DNA of 12,545 bases, from NCBI RefSeq assembly GCF_002293435.1, contig NZ_DBDF01000199.1, positions 1 to 12,545 of the forward strand, written 5' to 3'. This document shows, in pieces, positions 1 through 5,327 of the stretch (within the stretch, counting starts at the first letter, position 1; every line of letters begins with the position of its first letter). A program made the position numbers and the translations under genes. This DNA comes from Bacteroides sp. UBA939. Its GTDB lineage: Bacteria > Bacteroidota > Bacteroidia > Bacteroidales > Bacteroidaceae. The notes under the pieces are model-generated. The model was not told where the DNA came from. It saw nothing but the letters and a program-made list of their open reading frames with translations, and made no database searches.

Positions 1-20
1 GCTGATAATCTTGCTACTGA

Positions 21-141
21 CCTGAAGATTCTTCAGGTGATAAGGTGAAGAGCCGTCACCTTAGTAAGGTGAAGGGTTGTCACCTAGTAAGGTGAAGAGC
101 TGTCACCTACCCGGGTGGCGAGTCGTCAGGTAATCGCCTGA
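21..141. repeat. tandem hairpin array upstream of HU-related gene
   Basis: Bases 1-216 hold no gene. A series of short inverted repeats follow one another. The first is CCTGAAG-att-CTTCAGG (21-37). Then come three near-identical units of AAGGTGA, a 7-nt loop and TCACCT, at 42-62, 66-85 and 89-108, recurring every 23-24 bases with loops agagccg, agggttg and agagctg. The palindrome ACCCGGGT (109-116) and TCAGG...CCTGA (126-141) follow. The loops vary while the arms stay fixed, as expected for selected or recently amplified structures. They could be protein-binding sites for an abundant DNA-binding protein, or folded leader RNA. Function is unknown. Confidence 0.75.
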
Positions 142-199
142 AGAGTTAACATATAAACAGAGTATTGGCCTTAACTCCTTTAACTCCTGATTCGCATTA
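136..199 (+). repeat. HU-gene leader, copy A of a duplicated sequence
   Basis: This stretch runs from GCCTGAAGAGTTAAC to TTCGCATTA, just before the HU-related start codon, and contains TTAACTCCT followed by TTAACTCCTGATTC. A diverged second copy lies at 5027-5109; over the first 44 bases the two differ at five positions. No TAnnTTTG box is obvious here, so it may be mostly transcribed leader. The presence of copies points to a mobile or amplified leader module. Confidence 0.7.
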
Positions 200-216
200 T
201 TTAATCCTTAACAACT

Positions 217-705
217 ATGGCTTTAGAGTATGTAGTAACAAAAAGAGTGTTCGGTTTTGATGAATCAAAAACGGAGAAGTATGTAGCTAAGTCTGTGCGC
301 TCAGGACAGACGAGTTTTAGCAAAGCCTGTGCGAAAGTGAGCCGCCTCTGTGGTGTTCATCGCAAAGTGGTAGACCTGGTAGTCAGCGGCTTGGTCGATA
401 TGATGGCCGAGGACATTGATGATGGAAAGAGTGTTCAATTAGGCGAGTTCGGCATTTTCCGCCCTACGATTAAGGCTAAGAGTGCAGATTCCGAAGAGGG
501 AATAAAGGCAAGCAGTATTGTCCGAAAGCGTATTGTATTCACTCCGGGTAAGATTTTCCAACGCACATTGAATGAAATGAGCGTAACTCGTTCTGTACCC
601 GCTGATACGGATTATACAGATGGCAGCAGTTACGGAAGTGCCGGTGGTAATCAAGGCAGTGGTAACACAGGAGGCGGAGATATTGACGATAATCCGTTAG
701 GATAA
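217..705 (+). CDS. HU-related DNA-binding protein, long Bacteroidales form
   Basis: This 162-residue protein belongs to the Bacteroidales HU-related group of nucleoid or histone-like proteins. Residues 1-125 fit the HU fold. An N-terminal helical part (about 18-70) is followed by the motif LGEFGIFRP (about 75-83) and a basic beta-arm segment leading to RKRIVFTPGK, the DNA-gripping part of HU. From about residue 130 the chain becomes a low-complexity Gly/Ser/Asn tail ending in DIDDNPLG, typical of the long Bacteroidales versions and absent from classical 90-residue HU. The ATG at 217 fits the family N-terminus (MALEYVVTKR). The gene stands alone: hairpin leader upstream, terminator 23 bases downstream. 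Similar genes often sit beside variable loci, but their exact roles are mostly unknown. Confidence 0.9.
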   Translation: MALEYVVTKRVFGFDESKTEKYVAKSVRSGQTSFSKACAKVSRLCGVHRKVVDLVVSGLVDMMAEDIDDGKSVQLGEFGIFRPTIKAKSADSEEGIKASSIVRKRIVFTPGKIFQRTLNEMSVTRSVPADTDYTDGSSYGSAGGNQGSGNTGGGDIDDNPLG

Positions 706-727
706 TCTCAGGCCGAATAACTCAATT

Positions 728-765
728 AAAGTAGCGAAAGTCTTTTCGCTACTTTCTTTATTTCT
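728..765 (+). terminator. rho-independent terminator of HU-related gene
   Basis: A perfect 12-bp stem, AAAGTAGCGAAA (728-739) and TTTCGCTACTTT (744-755), has a 4-base loop and is followed by the T-rich run ctttatttctt. It lies 23 bases past the HU-related stop. Read on the minus strand it is preceded by A-rich sequence and could also stop transcription from the convergent two-component genes. Confidence 0.88.
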
Positions 766-844
766 TCTTATGCTTCTTTCCGCAAGTAGTTGAATGCTTA
801 GGAATCCATTCTTAACTTTATGTCACGCCAATGTTACTTTCACG

Positions 845-1588
845 TCACTTCCCTTCTTTCACATCATCCATCAACTGAAGCCCTACGCCGCGTATCGTCA
901 CAATCCGAATGGCAGAATCTCCTTTTTCTACCTTCTCCCGCAATTTATTTAACTGAGTATCCAGTCGGCGGGAAGGATAATAACCTTCATCATGCCAAAT
1001 CATATCCATTATTATCTCTCTCTTCACTATCTCTCCTTTGTTCTGACAGAGCACCTTCAAAATTATATTTTCATAATTGGTTAGTCTTATATCCTCCATT
1101 CCATCTTCCGCTTTCAGAACAAGATACTTAGGATCATATTTGTATTTACCCAGTACCATTACCTGTTCCCTGTTCCGAATAGGCTGCTGTGCTGATAATT
1201 TCATCAATGCACGCAAATGACAATTAAGTTCTTCGGGAACACAAGGTTTCTTCACATAGTTATTGGCACCGAAGTCATACCCTTTTATTACATCATGCGG
1301 CTCGGCGTACGAAGAAGTAAACATAATTGGGATGTGATGATCTGTTTCGCGTATTTTGCTCACCATATCATAACCATTCATTACAGGCATTTCCACATCC
1401 GCCATGATAATATCCGGCTGATGTTCAAGCCACATTTCATATCCTTCTTTTCCATTGTTGGCTATCAACACCTCATATCCGCCTATTCGCTGCAAGCCAA
1501 ATTTCACAATGTATGCAAAGTTCCGGTCATCTTCAACTATTAGTAGTTTAATGCTCTTTTCTATTGTTTCATTTTTCATGCTTTTCAT
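845..1588 (-). CDS. OmpR/PhoB-family response regulator
   Basis: This 247-residue cytoplasmic response regulator has a receiver domain (about 13-130) and a C-terminal winged-helix DNA-binding domain (about 145-242). The receiver shows the acidic pair E19-D20-D21, the phospho-acceptor D64 in MADVEMP, the switch Thr/Ser at 91-92 (MFTSSY) and the conserved lysine before proline at 114. The C-terminal part has the TNYENIILKVLCQNKGEIV-type helix and the DTQLNKLREKVE recognition-helix region ending in VTIRGVGLQL, diagnostic of the OmpR family. The start at 1588 overlaps the kinase stop by 20 bases; a second ATG at 1579 is possible. It is translationally coupled to the kinase. Overall it resembles the RprY group of Bacteroides, but it is probably a paralogue dedicated to this locus. 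Candidate binding sites lie at 2914-2951 and 3170-3207. Confidence 0.93.
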   Translation of the reverse strand: MKSMKNETIEKSIKLLIVEDDRNFAYIVKFGLQRIGGYEVLIANNGKEGYEMWLEHQPDIIMADVEMPVMNGYDMVSKIRETDHHIPIMFTSSYAEPHDVIKGYDFGANNYVKKPCVPEELNCHLRALMKLSAQQPIRNREQVMVLGKYKYDPKYLVLKAEDGMEDIRLTNYENIILKVLCQNKGEIVKREIIMDMIWHDEGYYPSRRLDTQLNKLREKVEKGDSAIRIVTIRGVGLQLMDDVKEGK

Positions 1589-2888
1589 TGGTTTTTGCAG
1601 GTATCATAATTATAAATATACTTCCATAGCCTTTTCTGCTCATCATGTCAGCCCGCCCTCCATGTATTTCAGCTGCGTGCTTCACATAATTCAAACCAAG
1701 TCCAAATCCACTTACTCCCTGTTTCAGTGCATCCGTTCCTCTTTCGAACTTTTCAAATATGCGGTTACAGTCTTCATTAGAAATACCGAAGCCGTTGTCT
1801 TCTACAGAGATACAGAGCATATCTTCTTTTTCTATTTTTGTAGTAATGGCTATTCTCACGCTCTCACCCGAATATTTAATGGCATTGTCTACCAGATTAC
1901 TGATAGCTTCTTTAATATATTCTTCTTCACCGTAGGCTGTTTTTACATTTATATCTAAGCTAAAATCCACTTGTTTACACGCTCTTAATTGGAACTTTTC
2001 CATCAAATCTTTTATGATAGGGTATAACTCAAACTCGTGTTTCTTCAACGTGATTTTATTTTCCTCTATTTTGGCAATAGTCAATACTTTATTGGCTAAC
2101 GCATATAAATGTTCATTCTCTCTTTCTATATAGTTCAGCATTTCGTCGCGTCCTTTTGTTTCTTCCGGCTTTATAGTCCTCAATATATGAGCACTCAGTT
2201 TAATGCCTGCAATGGGTGTCTTCATATCATGTATCATGGCTTTAGAAAAAGTATCCTTCCATTGGGCAATGCGACGTTCAACAATGATAACCTTAATTTG
2301 ACAAACAATACACCAGCAAACAAATATCATCATAGCAATAGTAGACAACAAGAGAAGTCCCATACGCTTAAGTATAACCCAATAAGGGTCATCAATAAAG
2401 GCTTGTACATTTAGTGAGCTATCAATACGAACAGGGAACTTATTAGATTTCAGTTTCTCGGATACATATTTGTGTTCATAGGAACTTTCCCGTATGGAAT
2501 CATTGTTATCGACAAGGCAAATAACAACTTTAACAGACAAACTTAGTTTTCCTGATATATCAGTAAATATAGAATCGACAGTTCGCAGGGATATATTAGA
2601 GCCATAATTAGACAGACTTTCCTGCAGTTGAACTTCTGAGTTTGATAAATTCTCTACTGAATCAGACACTATTGCTAAAGGAGTTCTTTCCGGGATTTTC
2701 TCCAAATCTGATATACAACGTAAATCCAACTCTTTAGTTATAGACTCCTGCAATATGAAGTTCACAACATTTTGAATTTCTGTCTTTGTAGATATATAGC
2801 CATTCACCAACCATGATATTTGCAATATTGCAACAGCAACTATACCTAAATAGGAAAGTTTCCATATATTCCCAAGCCTATTTTTCAT
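1569..2888 (-). CDS. membrane sensor histidine kinase
   Basis: This 439-residue HK has TM1 at about residues 12-31, a periplasmic sensor of roughly 140 residues (32-170) with no recognised domain, and TM2 at about 172-198. The dimerisation/phospho-acceptor helix has H220 in the sequence MIHDMKTPIAGIKLS. The ATPase domain shows the N box NLVDNAIKYS (331-340), G1 box DNGFGIS (364-370) and G2 box GFGLGLNYV (394-402), so it should be catalytically active. There is no HAMP or PAS domain. The architecture matches the RprX-like kinases of Bacteroides. It is first in a two-gene operon with the response regulator and is divergent from the double-glycine peptide gene. The sensor could therefore plausibly detect that peptide, though nothing in its sequence proves a ligand. 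Confidence 0.93.
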   Translation of the reverse strand: MKNRLGNIWKLSYLGIVAVAILQISWLVNGYISTKTEIQNVVNFILQESITKELDLRCISDLEKIPERTPLAIVSDSVENLSNSEVQLQESLSNYGSNISLRTVDSIFTDISGKLSLSVKVVICLVDNNDSIRESSYEHKYVSEKLKSNKFPVRIDSSLNVQAFIDDPYWVILKRMGLLLLSTIAMMIFVCWCIVCQIKVIIVERRIAQWKDTFSKAMIHDMKTPIAGIKLSAHILRTIKPEETKGRDEMLNYIERENEHLYALANKVLTIAKIEENKITLKKHEFELYPIIKDLMEKFQLRACKQVDFSLDINVKTAYGEEEYIKEAISNLVDNAIKYSGESVRIAITTKIEKEDMLCISVEDNGFGISNEDCNRIFEKFERGTDALKQGVSGFGLGLNYVKHAAEIHGGRADMMSRKGYGSIFIIMIPAKTNEKHEK

Positions 2889-2904
2889 AGTTTCAACTTT
2901 TTCG

Positions 2905-2912
2905 CAAATATA
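2905..2912 (-). promoter_or_regulatory. Bacteroides -7 box for the kinase-regulator operon
   Basis: Read on the minus strand the box is TATATTTG, a perfect TAnnTTTG. It lies 17 bases before the kinase start codon, so the mRNA leader would be about 10 bases. No clear TTTG -33 box is seen; its place is taken by the TAACAT repeats, which suggests an activator or repressor acts there. Confidence 0.6.
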
Positions 2913-2913
2913 A

Positions 2914-2951
2914 TAACATTATCGTAACATAAAGTAAGGTAATGATAACAT
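2914..2951. promoter_or_regulatory. helical-turn direct repeats, candidate response-regulator operator
   Basis: Four half-sites lie in the same orientation: TAACAT (2914), TAACAT (2925), TAAGGT (2935) and TAACAT (2946). Their starts are 11, 10 and 11 bases apart, one DNA turn each, the usual spacing for tandem OmpR/PhoB-family dimers. They sit between the kinase -7 box (2905-2912, minus) and the peptide -7 box (2972-2979, plus), so one operator could govern both directions. Assignment to the neighbouring regulator is an inference. Confidence 0.6.
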
Positions 2952-2971
2952 TTCATTAAAATTAAACCTTC

Positions 2972-2979
2972 TAACTTTG
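2972..2979 (+). promoter_or_regulatory. Bacteroides -7 box for the double-glycine peptide gene
   Basis: TAACTTTG matches TAnnTTTG. It lies 45 bases before the ATG at 3025 and 47 bases downstream of the TAACAT at 2925. The following bases (TGCCACAGCATTTAGAACA) resemble those after the identical box at 3217-3224. A match to the -33 TTTG is weak (TTTC at 2951-2954), consistent with an activator-dependent promoter. Confidence 0.65.
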
Positions 2980-3024
2980 CCACAGCATTTAGAACAAAGT
3001 ATTAATCTTAAAATTTTAGTAATA

Positions 3025-3165
3025 ATGAAAACAGAGAAATTAATGACAGAATTGACAAAAGAAGAACTAATTAGAACTTTCGGTGGCAATAGTCAACAAA
3101 AATATGTATTAATCCGTGTTGGTAATAAATTGATATGGGTAAAAAGCGGCATAAGTCCAGACTAA
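3025..3165 (+). CDS. double-glycine leader peptide, putative pheromone or bacteriocin precursor
   Basis: This 46-residue peptide divides into a leader and a core. The leader (1-21) ends MTELTKEELIRTFGG, matching the class II bacteriocin/ComC-type rule of ELT-EEL followed by a hydrophobic residue and Gly-Gly at -2/-1. Such leaders are recognised and cut after GG by C39 peptidase domains of ABC exporters. The predicted core (22-46) is 25 residues, starts NSQQKYVLIRV and ends VKSGISPD. It has four basic residues, one acidic residue and no Cys, so neither disulphides nor lanthionines are expected. The ATG at 3025 is chosen because it follows the promoter by a normal distance; the Met at leader position 7 is an alternative. 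An upstream TTG extension would begin inside the -7 box. The gene is divergent from the kinase. No exporter is in the window. Confidence 0.8.
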   Translation: MKTEKLMTELTKEELIRTFGGNSQQKYVLIRVGNKLIWVKSGISPD

Positions 3166-3169
3166 AAAG

Positions 3170-3224
3170 TAACATTATCGTGAGATTCGCTAACCCAGAG
3201 TTTAGATAATTCTCCATAACTTTG
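3170..3224 (+). promoter_or_regulatory. second promoter with matching repeat array
   Basis: The -7 box TAACTTTG (3217-3224) is identical to that of the peptide gene. Upstream are TAACAT (3170), TGAGAT (3181), TAACCC (3191) and TTAGAT (3202), starts 11, 10 and 11 apart. Relative to the -7 box, the clear sites lie 47 and 26 bases upstream, the same distances as 2925 and 2946 from 2972. The array starts 4 bases after the peptide stop. It should drive the lipoprotein/two-TM pair, with a leader of about 88 bases (roughly 3231-3318). Confidence 0.6.
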
Positions 3225-3318
3225 TCGCATCATTTAAAAACAGTAATTAAAGCAGTTCTCTGCATGATACACTTTAGGATATATTTAATCTATGTTTAAT
3301 AACTAAAAAAATGTTTTT

Positions 3319-3903
3319 ATGAAAAATTTATTTTCATGTTTTGTTATGTGTGTGTTTCTTCTCTCTTGTTCTCAAGAGAAAATAGAAGATGTTGATTCGG
3401 GACAGATAAATCCGGTTTTGGTTGATTCTCTTAATAACTCTGTGGTTGCTTATGCTGAGTTGATTAGTCCAATCATTCAAAAAGTTGAAACTCGTAGTAT
3501 AAATGGGGAGTTGAAATTTACTAAGGTAGAAAGAGAGTTTATTGCTCAACAACTTATCCCATCAATATCATGGGCTAAACAGGTAATGTATTCTATGGGA
3601 GTAACTGAACAAGAAATAAAAGAAATTTGTGGCTCAGATGAATCGAGTGTTGTTACAGCAGCCCTACATGCGATAAATTCTCCAGAATACAATACTTATA
3701 TTACAAGTACAAGAAATGTTTACGTAACTTGCGCTTTGGCAGTTTTAGGATTCGATGCTTTTAGTTGTATCTCTCAATTGGGAGAAACAACTCTTAAAAG
3801 AGCAGCAATTAAATTACTAAAATCGGCTGCCATGAAGTTACTTGGCCCTATAGGTGTTGGGTTAGCTGTAGCAGAATATGGTTTGTGTCTTGCAGGACTG
3901 TGA
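3319..3903 (+). CDS. lipoprotein of unknown function, coregulated with the peptide
   Basis: This 194-residue protein begins with a signal peptide ending in the lipobox LLSC, giving a lipidated Cys17. It is followed by an acid-rich stretch (SQEKIEDVD) that could act as a Bacteroidetes surface-export signal. The middle (about 35-125) is mostly helical and polar. The C-terminal third changes character: a hydrophobic segment (134-150) with Cys at 138 and 150, then an amphipathic Lys/Leu/Ala helix (158-174), then a Gly-rich hydrophobic end (GPIGVGLAVAEYGLCLAGL). Such a tail could insert in membranes. I do not recognise the family. Its stop overlaps the start of the next gene (TGATG), so the two are translationally coupled and may act as a pair, for example effector and immunity; that is speculation. 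Confidence 0.75.
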   Translation: MKNLFSCFVMCVFLLSCSQEKIEDVDSGQINPVLVDSLNNSVVAYAELISPIIQKVETRSINGELKFTKVEREFIAQQLIPSISWAKQVMYSMGVTEQEIKEICGSDESSVVTAALHAINSPEYNTYITSTRNVYVTCALAVLGFDAFSCISQLGETTLKRAAIKLLKSAAMKLLGPIGVGLAVAEYGLCLAGL

Positions 3904-4100
3904 TGATTACTATTATTATATGTAAAGCCCTTTTTCTGCTTATAGGGGCACATCCTATATTACGTGTGCTTCGTATGACTTATATATTTATAAGAAGAAA
4001 GAAAACCAAGAAACTATATTGGGCTATTCCGGTATCTTTATTAGCTGTAGTTTTTTATGTTTGGATTGTGAGTTTTACATTGGATCTGGTCAAAAGATGA
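3903..4100 (+). CDS. small two-TM basic membrane protein
   Basis: This protein has 65 residues. The ATG at 3903 shares one base with the preceding TGA stop (3901-3903), which fixes the start by coupling; an upstream GTG at 3885 would be in the lipoprotein gene. Two hydrophobic segments (about 1-20 and 39-60) flank a strongly basic loop (RVLRMTYIFIRRKKTKK). By the positive-inside rule the loop faces the cytoplasm. Small basic membrane proteins often serve as bacteriocin immunity proteins or as partners of membrane proteins, but there is no sequence match that I recognise. The gene is last in the unit and is followed after 15 bases by a strong terminator. Confidence 0.65.
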   Translation: MITIIICKALFLLIGAHPILRVLRMTYIFIRRKKTKKLYWAIPVSLLAVVFYVWIVSFTLDLVKR

Positions 4101-4115
4101 TGATATAAAATTAAA

Positions 4116-4157
4116 AAGAATCCTGATAGAGGGTTTACCTAATCTATCAGGATTCTT
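4116..4157 (+). terminator. strong hairpin terminator of the lipoprotein/2-TM unit
   Basis: A perfect 15-bp stem, AAGAATCCTGATAGA (4116-4130) with TCTATCAGGATTCTT (4143-4157), has a 12-base loop and A-rich sequence before it. The T-tract after it is interrupted (ctgtcctgtttt). It is 15 bases past the two-TM gene stop and marks the right edge of the peptide locus. 4158-4249 shows nothing else supportable. Confidence 0.8.
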
Positions 4158-4249
4158 CTGTCCTGTTTTCGTCATGGGAACACTCGAATCACAATTCTGT
4201 TTTTACGTTTATTCGTATGGATATTGTTGAATGATAATTTGTATTTTAG

Positions 4250-4733
4250 CCGCGGATTATAAAGCAGAAACATAAACTCTGGTTCGGTGCGGAACTTGGT
4301 TTTGGGGTTACACTGTCTGTATCCCGACCATAAAGACATGCGTATGGGGATGTTGAAGGTGCTCGTTGGTTATTATGTTACTCCCGCCCTTTCACTGGGG
4401 GTCGGAGCAGGTTCCAGCAGTTACAACCCGGGGGCAAAGAATGTCTTGCCCGTTTTCCTGGATGTGAGATACCATCCGTTTAAGAATAAACGGTTTCTGC
4501 TGAATGGAGATATCGGTTGTGCATTTCTCACGCCTGCCGCTTACAGTAAAGGGGAACTCCTAATGGATTTCTCGGTGGGTTATAAAGTGTTGGACAAGAA
4601 AGTAAGTATTATCCCTGCAATCGGGTATAACTACTGTGGTTATGATGTAGGTGTACCAGCCTATAACAACATGCAGTTGGTGGATAGTCAGAACAGGCAT
4701 TCTCTTTTTGTCAAGGTAGGCGTTGTATTCTAA
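4250..4733 (+). pseudogene. decayed outer-membrane beta-barrel protein gene
   Basis: In one frame 4253-4327 reads KQKHKLWFGAELGFGVTLSV and then meets a stop. In another frame from 4326 on it reads DHKDMRMGMLKVLVGYYV and continues to GVVF with a stop at 4733. Removing one C from the CCC at 4323-4325 joins the two into a single barrel protein with alternating strands (ALSLGVGAGSSSY, VLPVFLDVRYHPF, ...LFVKVGVVF). No signal peptide is visible upstream in either frame, so the 5' end is also lost. A GTG at 4287 would allow a 148-residue product, but its first 13 residues are out of the family frame. LWFGAELG matches LWGGVELG in the fragment at 4889, so both come from the same paralogous family. Confidence 0.7.
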
Positions 4734-4804
4734 TTCAAATAACATACGGCATCCAATAAAAGAAAAATAGCATTAAAAAAGAAAACAGCATTAATCTAAA
4801 CCCT

Positions 4805-4846
4805 ATTACGCGTGGTGCGGTTCAACGCCGCATCATGCGTAATTTT
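4805..4846 (+). terminator. GC-rich RNA hairpin between the two OMP fragments
   Basis: ATTACGCGTGGTGCGG (4805-4820) pairs with CCGCATCATGCGTAAT (4828-4843) as RNA with two G-U pairs and a 7-base loop, followed by TTT. The G-U pairs make it stronger in plus-strand RNA than in the opposite strand. It may terminate the decayed gene ending at 4733, or be a leader structure of the fragment starting at 4889. Confidence 0.5.
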
Positions 4847-4888
4847 ACACATAAAACATATACAAATCATATAATTCAAACAGATAAA

Positions 4889-5032
4889 ATGAAAAAACAT
4901 TTGCTTTTACTTGTCTTTCTATCCTGCACCGCAACTCTGGCGGCGCAGCACAATGGAAAACGATTGTGGGGTGGAGTTGAACTTGGGAGCGACCAACGTT
5001 ATAACGTTAGAGTGTCTCACGTAGTAGCCTGA
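4889..5032 (+). pseudogene. truncated outer-membrane protein, N-terminus only
   Basis: The ATG at 4889 opens a clear signal peptide (MKKHLLLLVFLSCTATLAAQ) and the first mature residues HNGKRLWGGVELGSDQ, matching the KLWFGAELG start of the pseudogene at 4250. The reading frame then runs into unrelated sequence and stops at 5032, giving 47 residues. The end coincides with the palindrome at 4995-5008 and the HU-leader copy from 5027. The barrel has been lost by rearrangement. A start at 4835 is possible but would add 18 residues before the signal peptide. Confidence 0.7.
4995..5008. repeat. 14-base perfect palindrome at a rearrangement junction
   Basis: AACGTTATAACGTT reads the same on both strands. 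It lies exactly where similarity to the outer-membrane protein family ends and similarity to the HU leader begins (weakly from about 5010, strongly from 5027). It could be a recombination point or a binding site. Confidence 0.5.
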
Positions 5033-5109
5033 AGAATTAACCCATAAACAGAGTATCGGCTTTAACTCCTAAGCGAAGAGATAACTCCTTTAGTTCCTGA
5101 TTCACATTA
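5027..5109 (+). repeat. HU-gene leader, copy B (displaced and diverged)
   Basis: GCCTGAAGAATTAAC to TTCACATTA matches 136-199, with an extra 19-base stretch (around 5071-5089) that contains a further copy of TAACTCCT. No HU gene follows; ATG CCT TTA at 5126 sits where the HU start would be, but the 37-codon frame shows no HU motifs. 5110-5208 is A/T-rich and holds small palindromes (ACATTAaaaTAATGT at 5104-5118 and ATACATGTAT at 5184-5193), with no gene that I can support. Confidence 0.65.
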
Positions 5110-5208
5110 AAATAATGTAAATTCTATGCCTTTATCTCTAAAGATGTTACAAAACGGGAGATATAAAATACAATGTAGTCATAATACATGTATCTTTATA
5201 TCGTTTCT

Positions 5209-5222
5209 CAAATATATATTTG
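5209..5222 (+). promoter_or_regulatory. palindromic -7 box, probable promoter of the next gene
   Basis: CAAATATATATTTG is a perfect 14-base palindrome whose right half is TATATTTG (5215-5222), a full TAnnTTTG match. By symmetry the left half is the same box on the minus strand. A plus transcript would start near 5229, about 100 bases before the preferred start at 5328. No convincing -33 element is seen. Confidence 0.5.
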
Positions 5223-5327
5223 ATTATGGCAAATTCTAAATTTTATATTATCCCAAGCCAAAGGACTGTTACGTCAGGGATGAAAGAAAGTGGAAGTTAT
5301 TTTTTGTATCCTACCAATACCATAATT

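Noticed and set aside
42..108. CRISPR array candidate from the three 23-24-base units
   Set aside because: The units are themselves hairpins with 7-base loops, there are no unique spacers of about 30 bases, and no cas genes are present.
820..1131. Plus-strand open frames opposite the response regulator and kinase (820-1131, 1217-1543, 1455-1958)
   Set aside because: They are antisense shadows of genes with full catalytic motifs on the minus strand.
2977..3024. A longer version of the GG peptide starting at TTG 2977 with 16 extra residues
   Set aside because: The TTG lies inside the -7 box TAACTTTG, so it would not be transcribed. The ATG at 3025 gives a normal leader-peptide length.
5126..5236. 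37-codon frame following the displaced HU leader, at the place of an HU start
   Set aside because: It shows no HU residues beyond the start region, and it runs through the palindromic promoter of the next gene.
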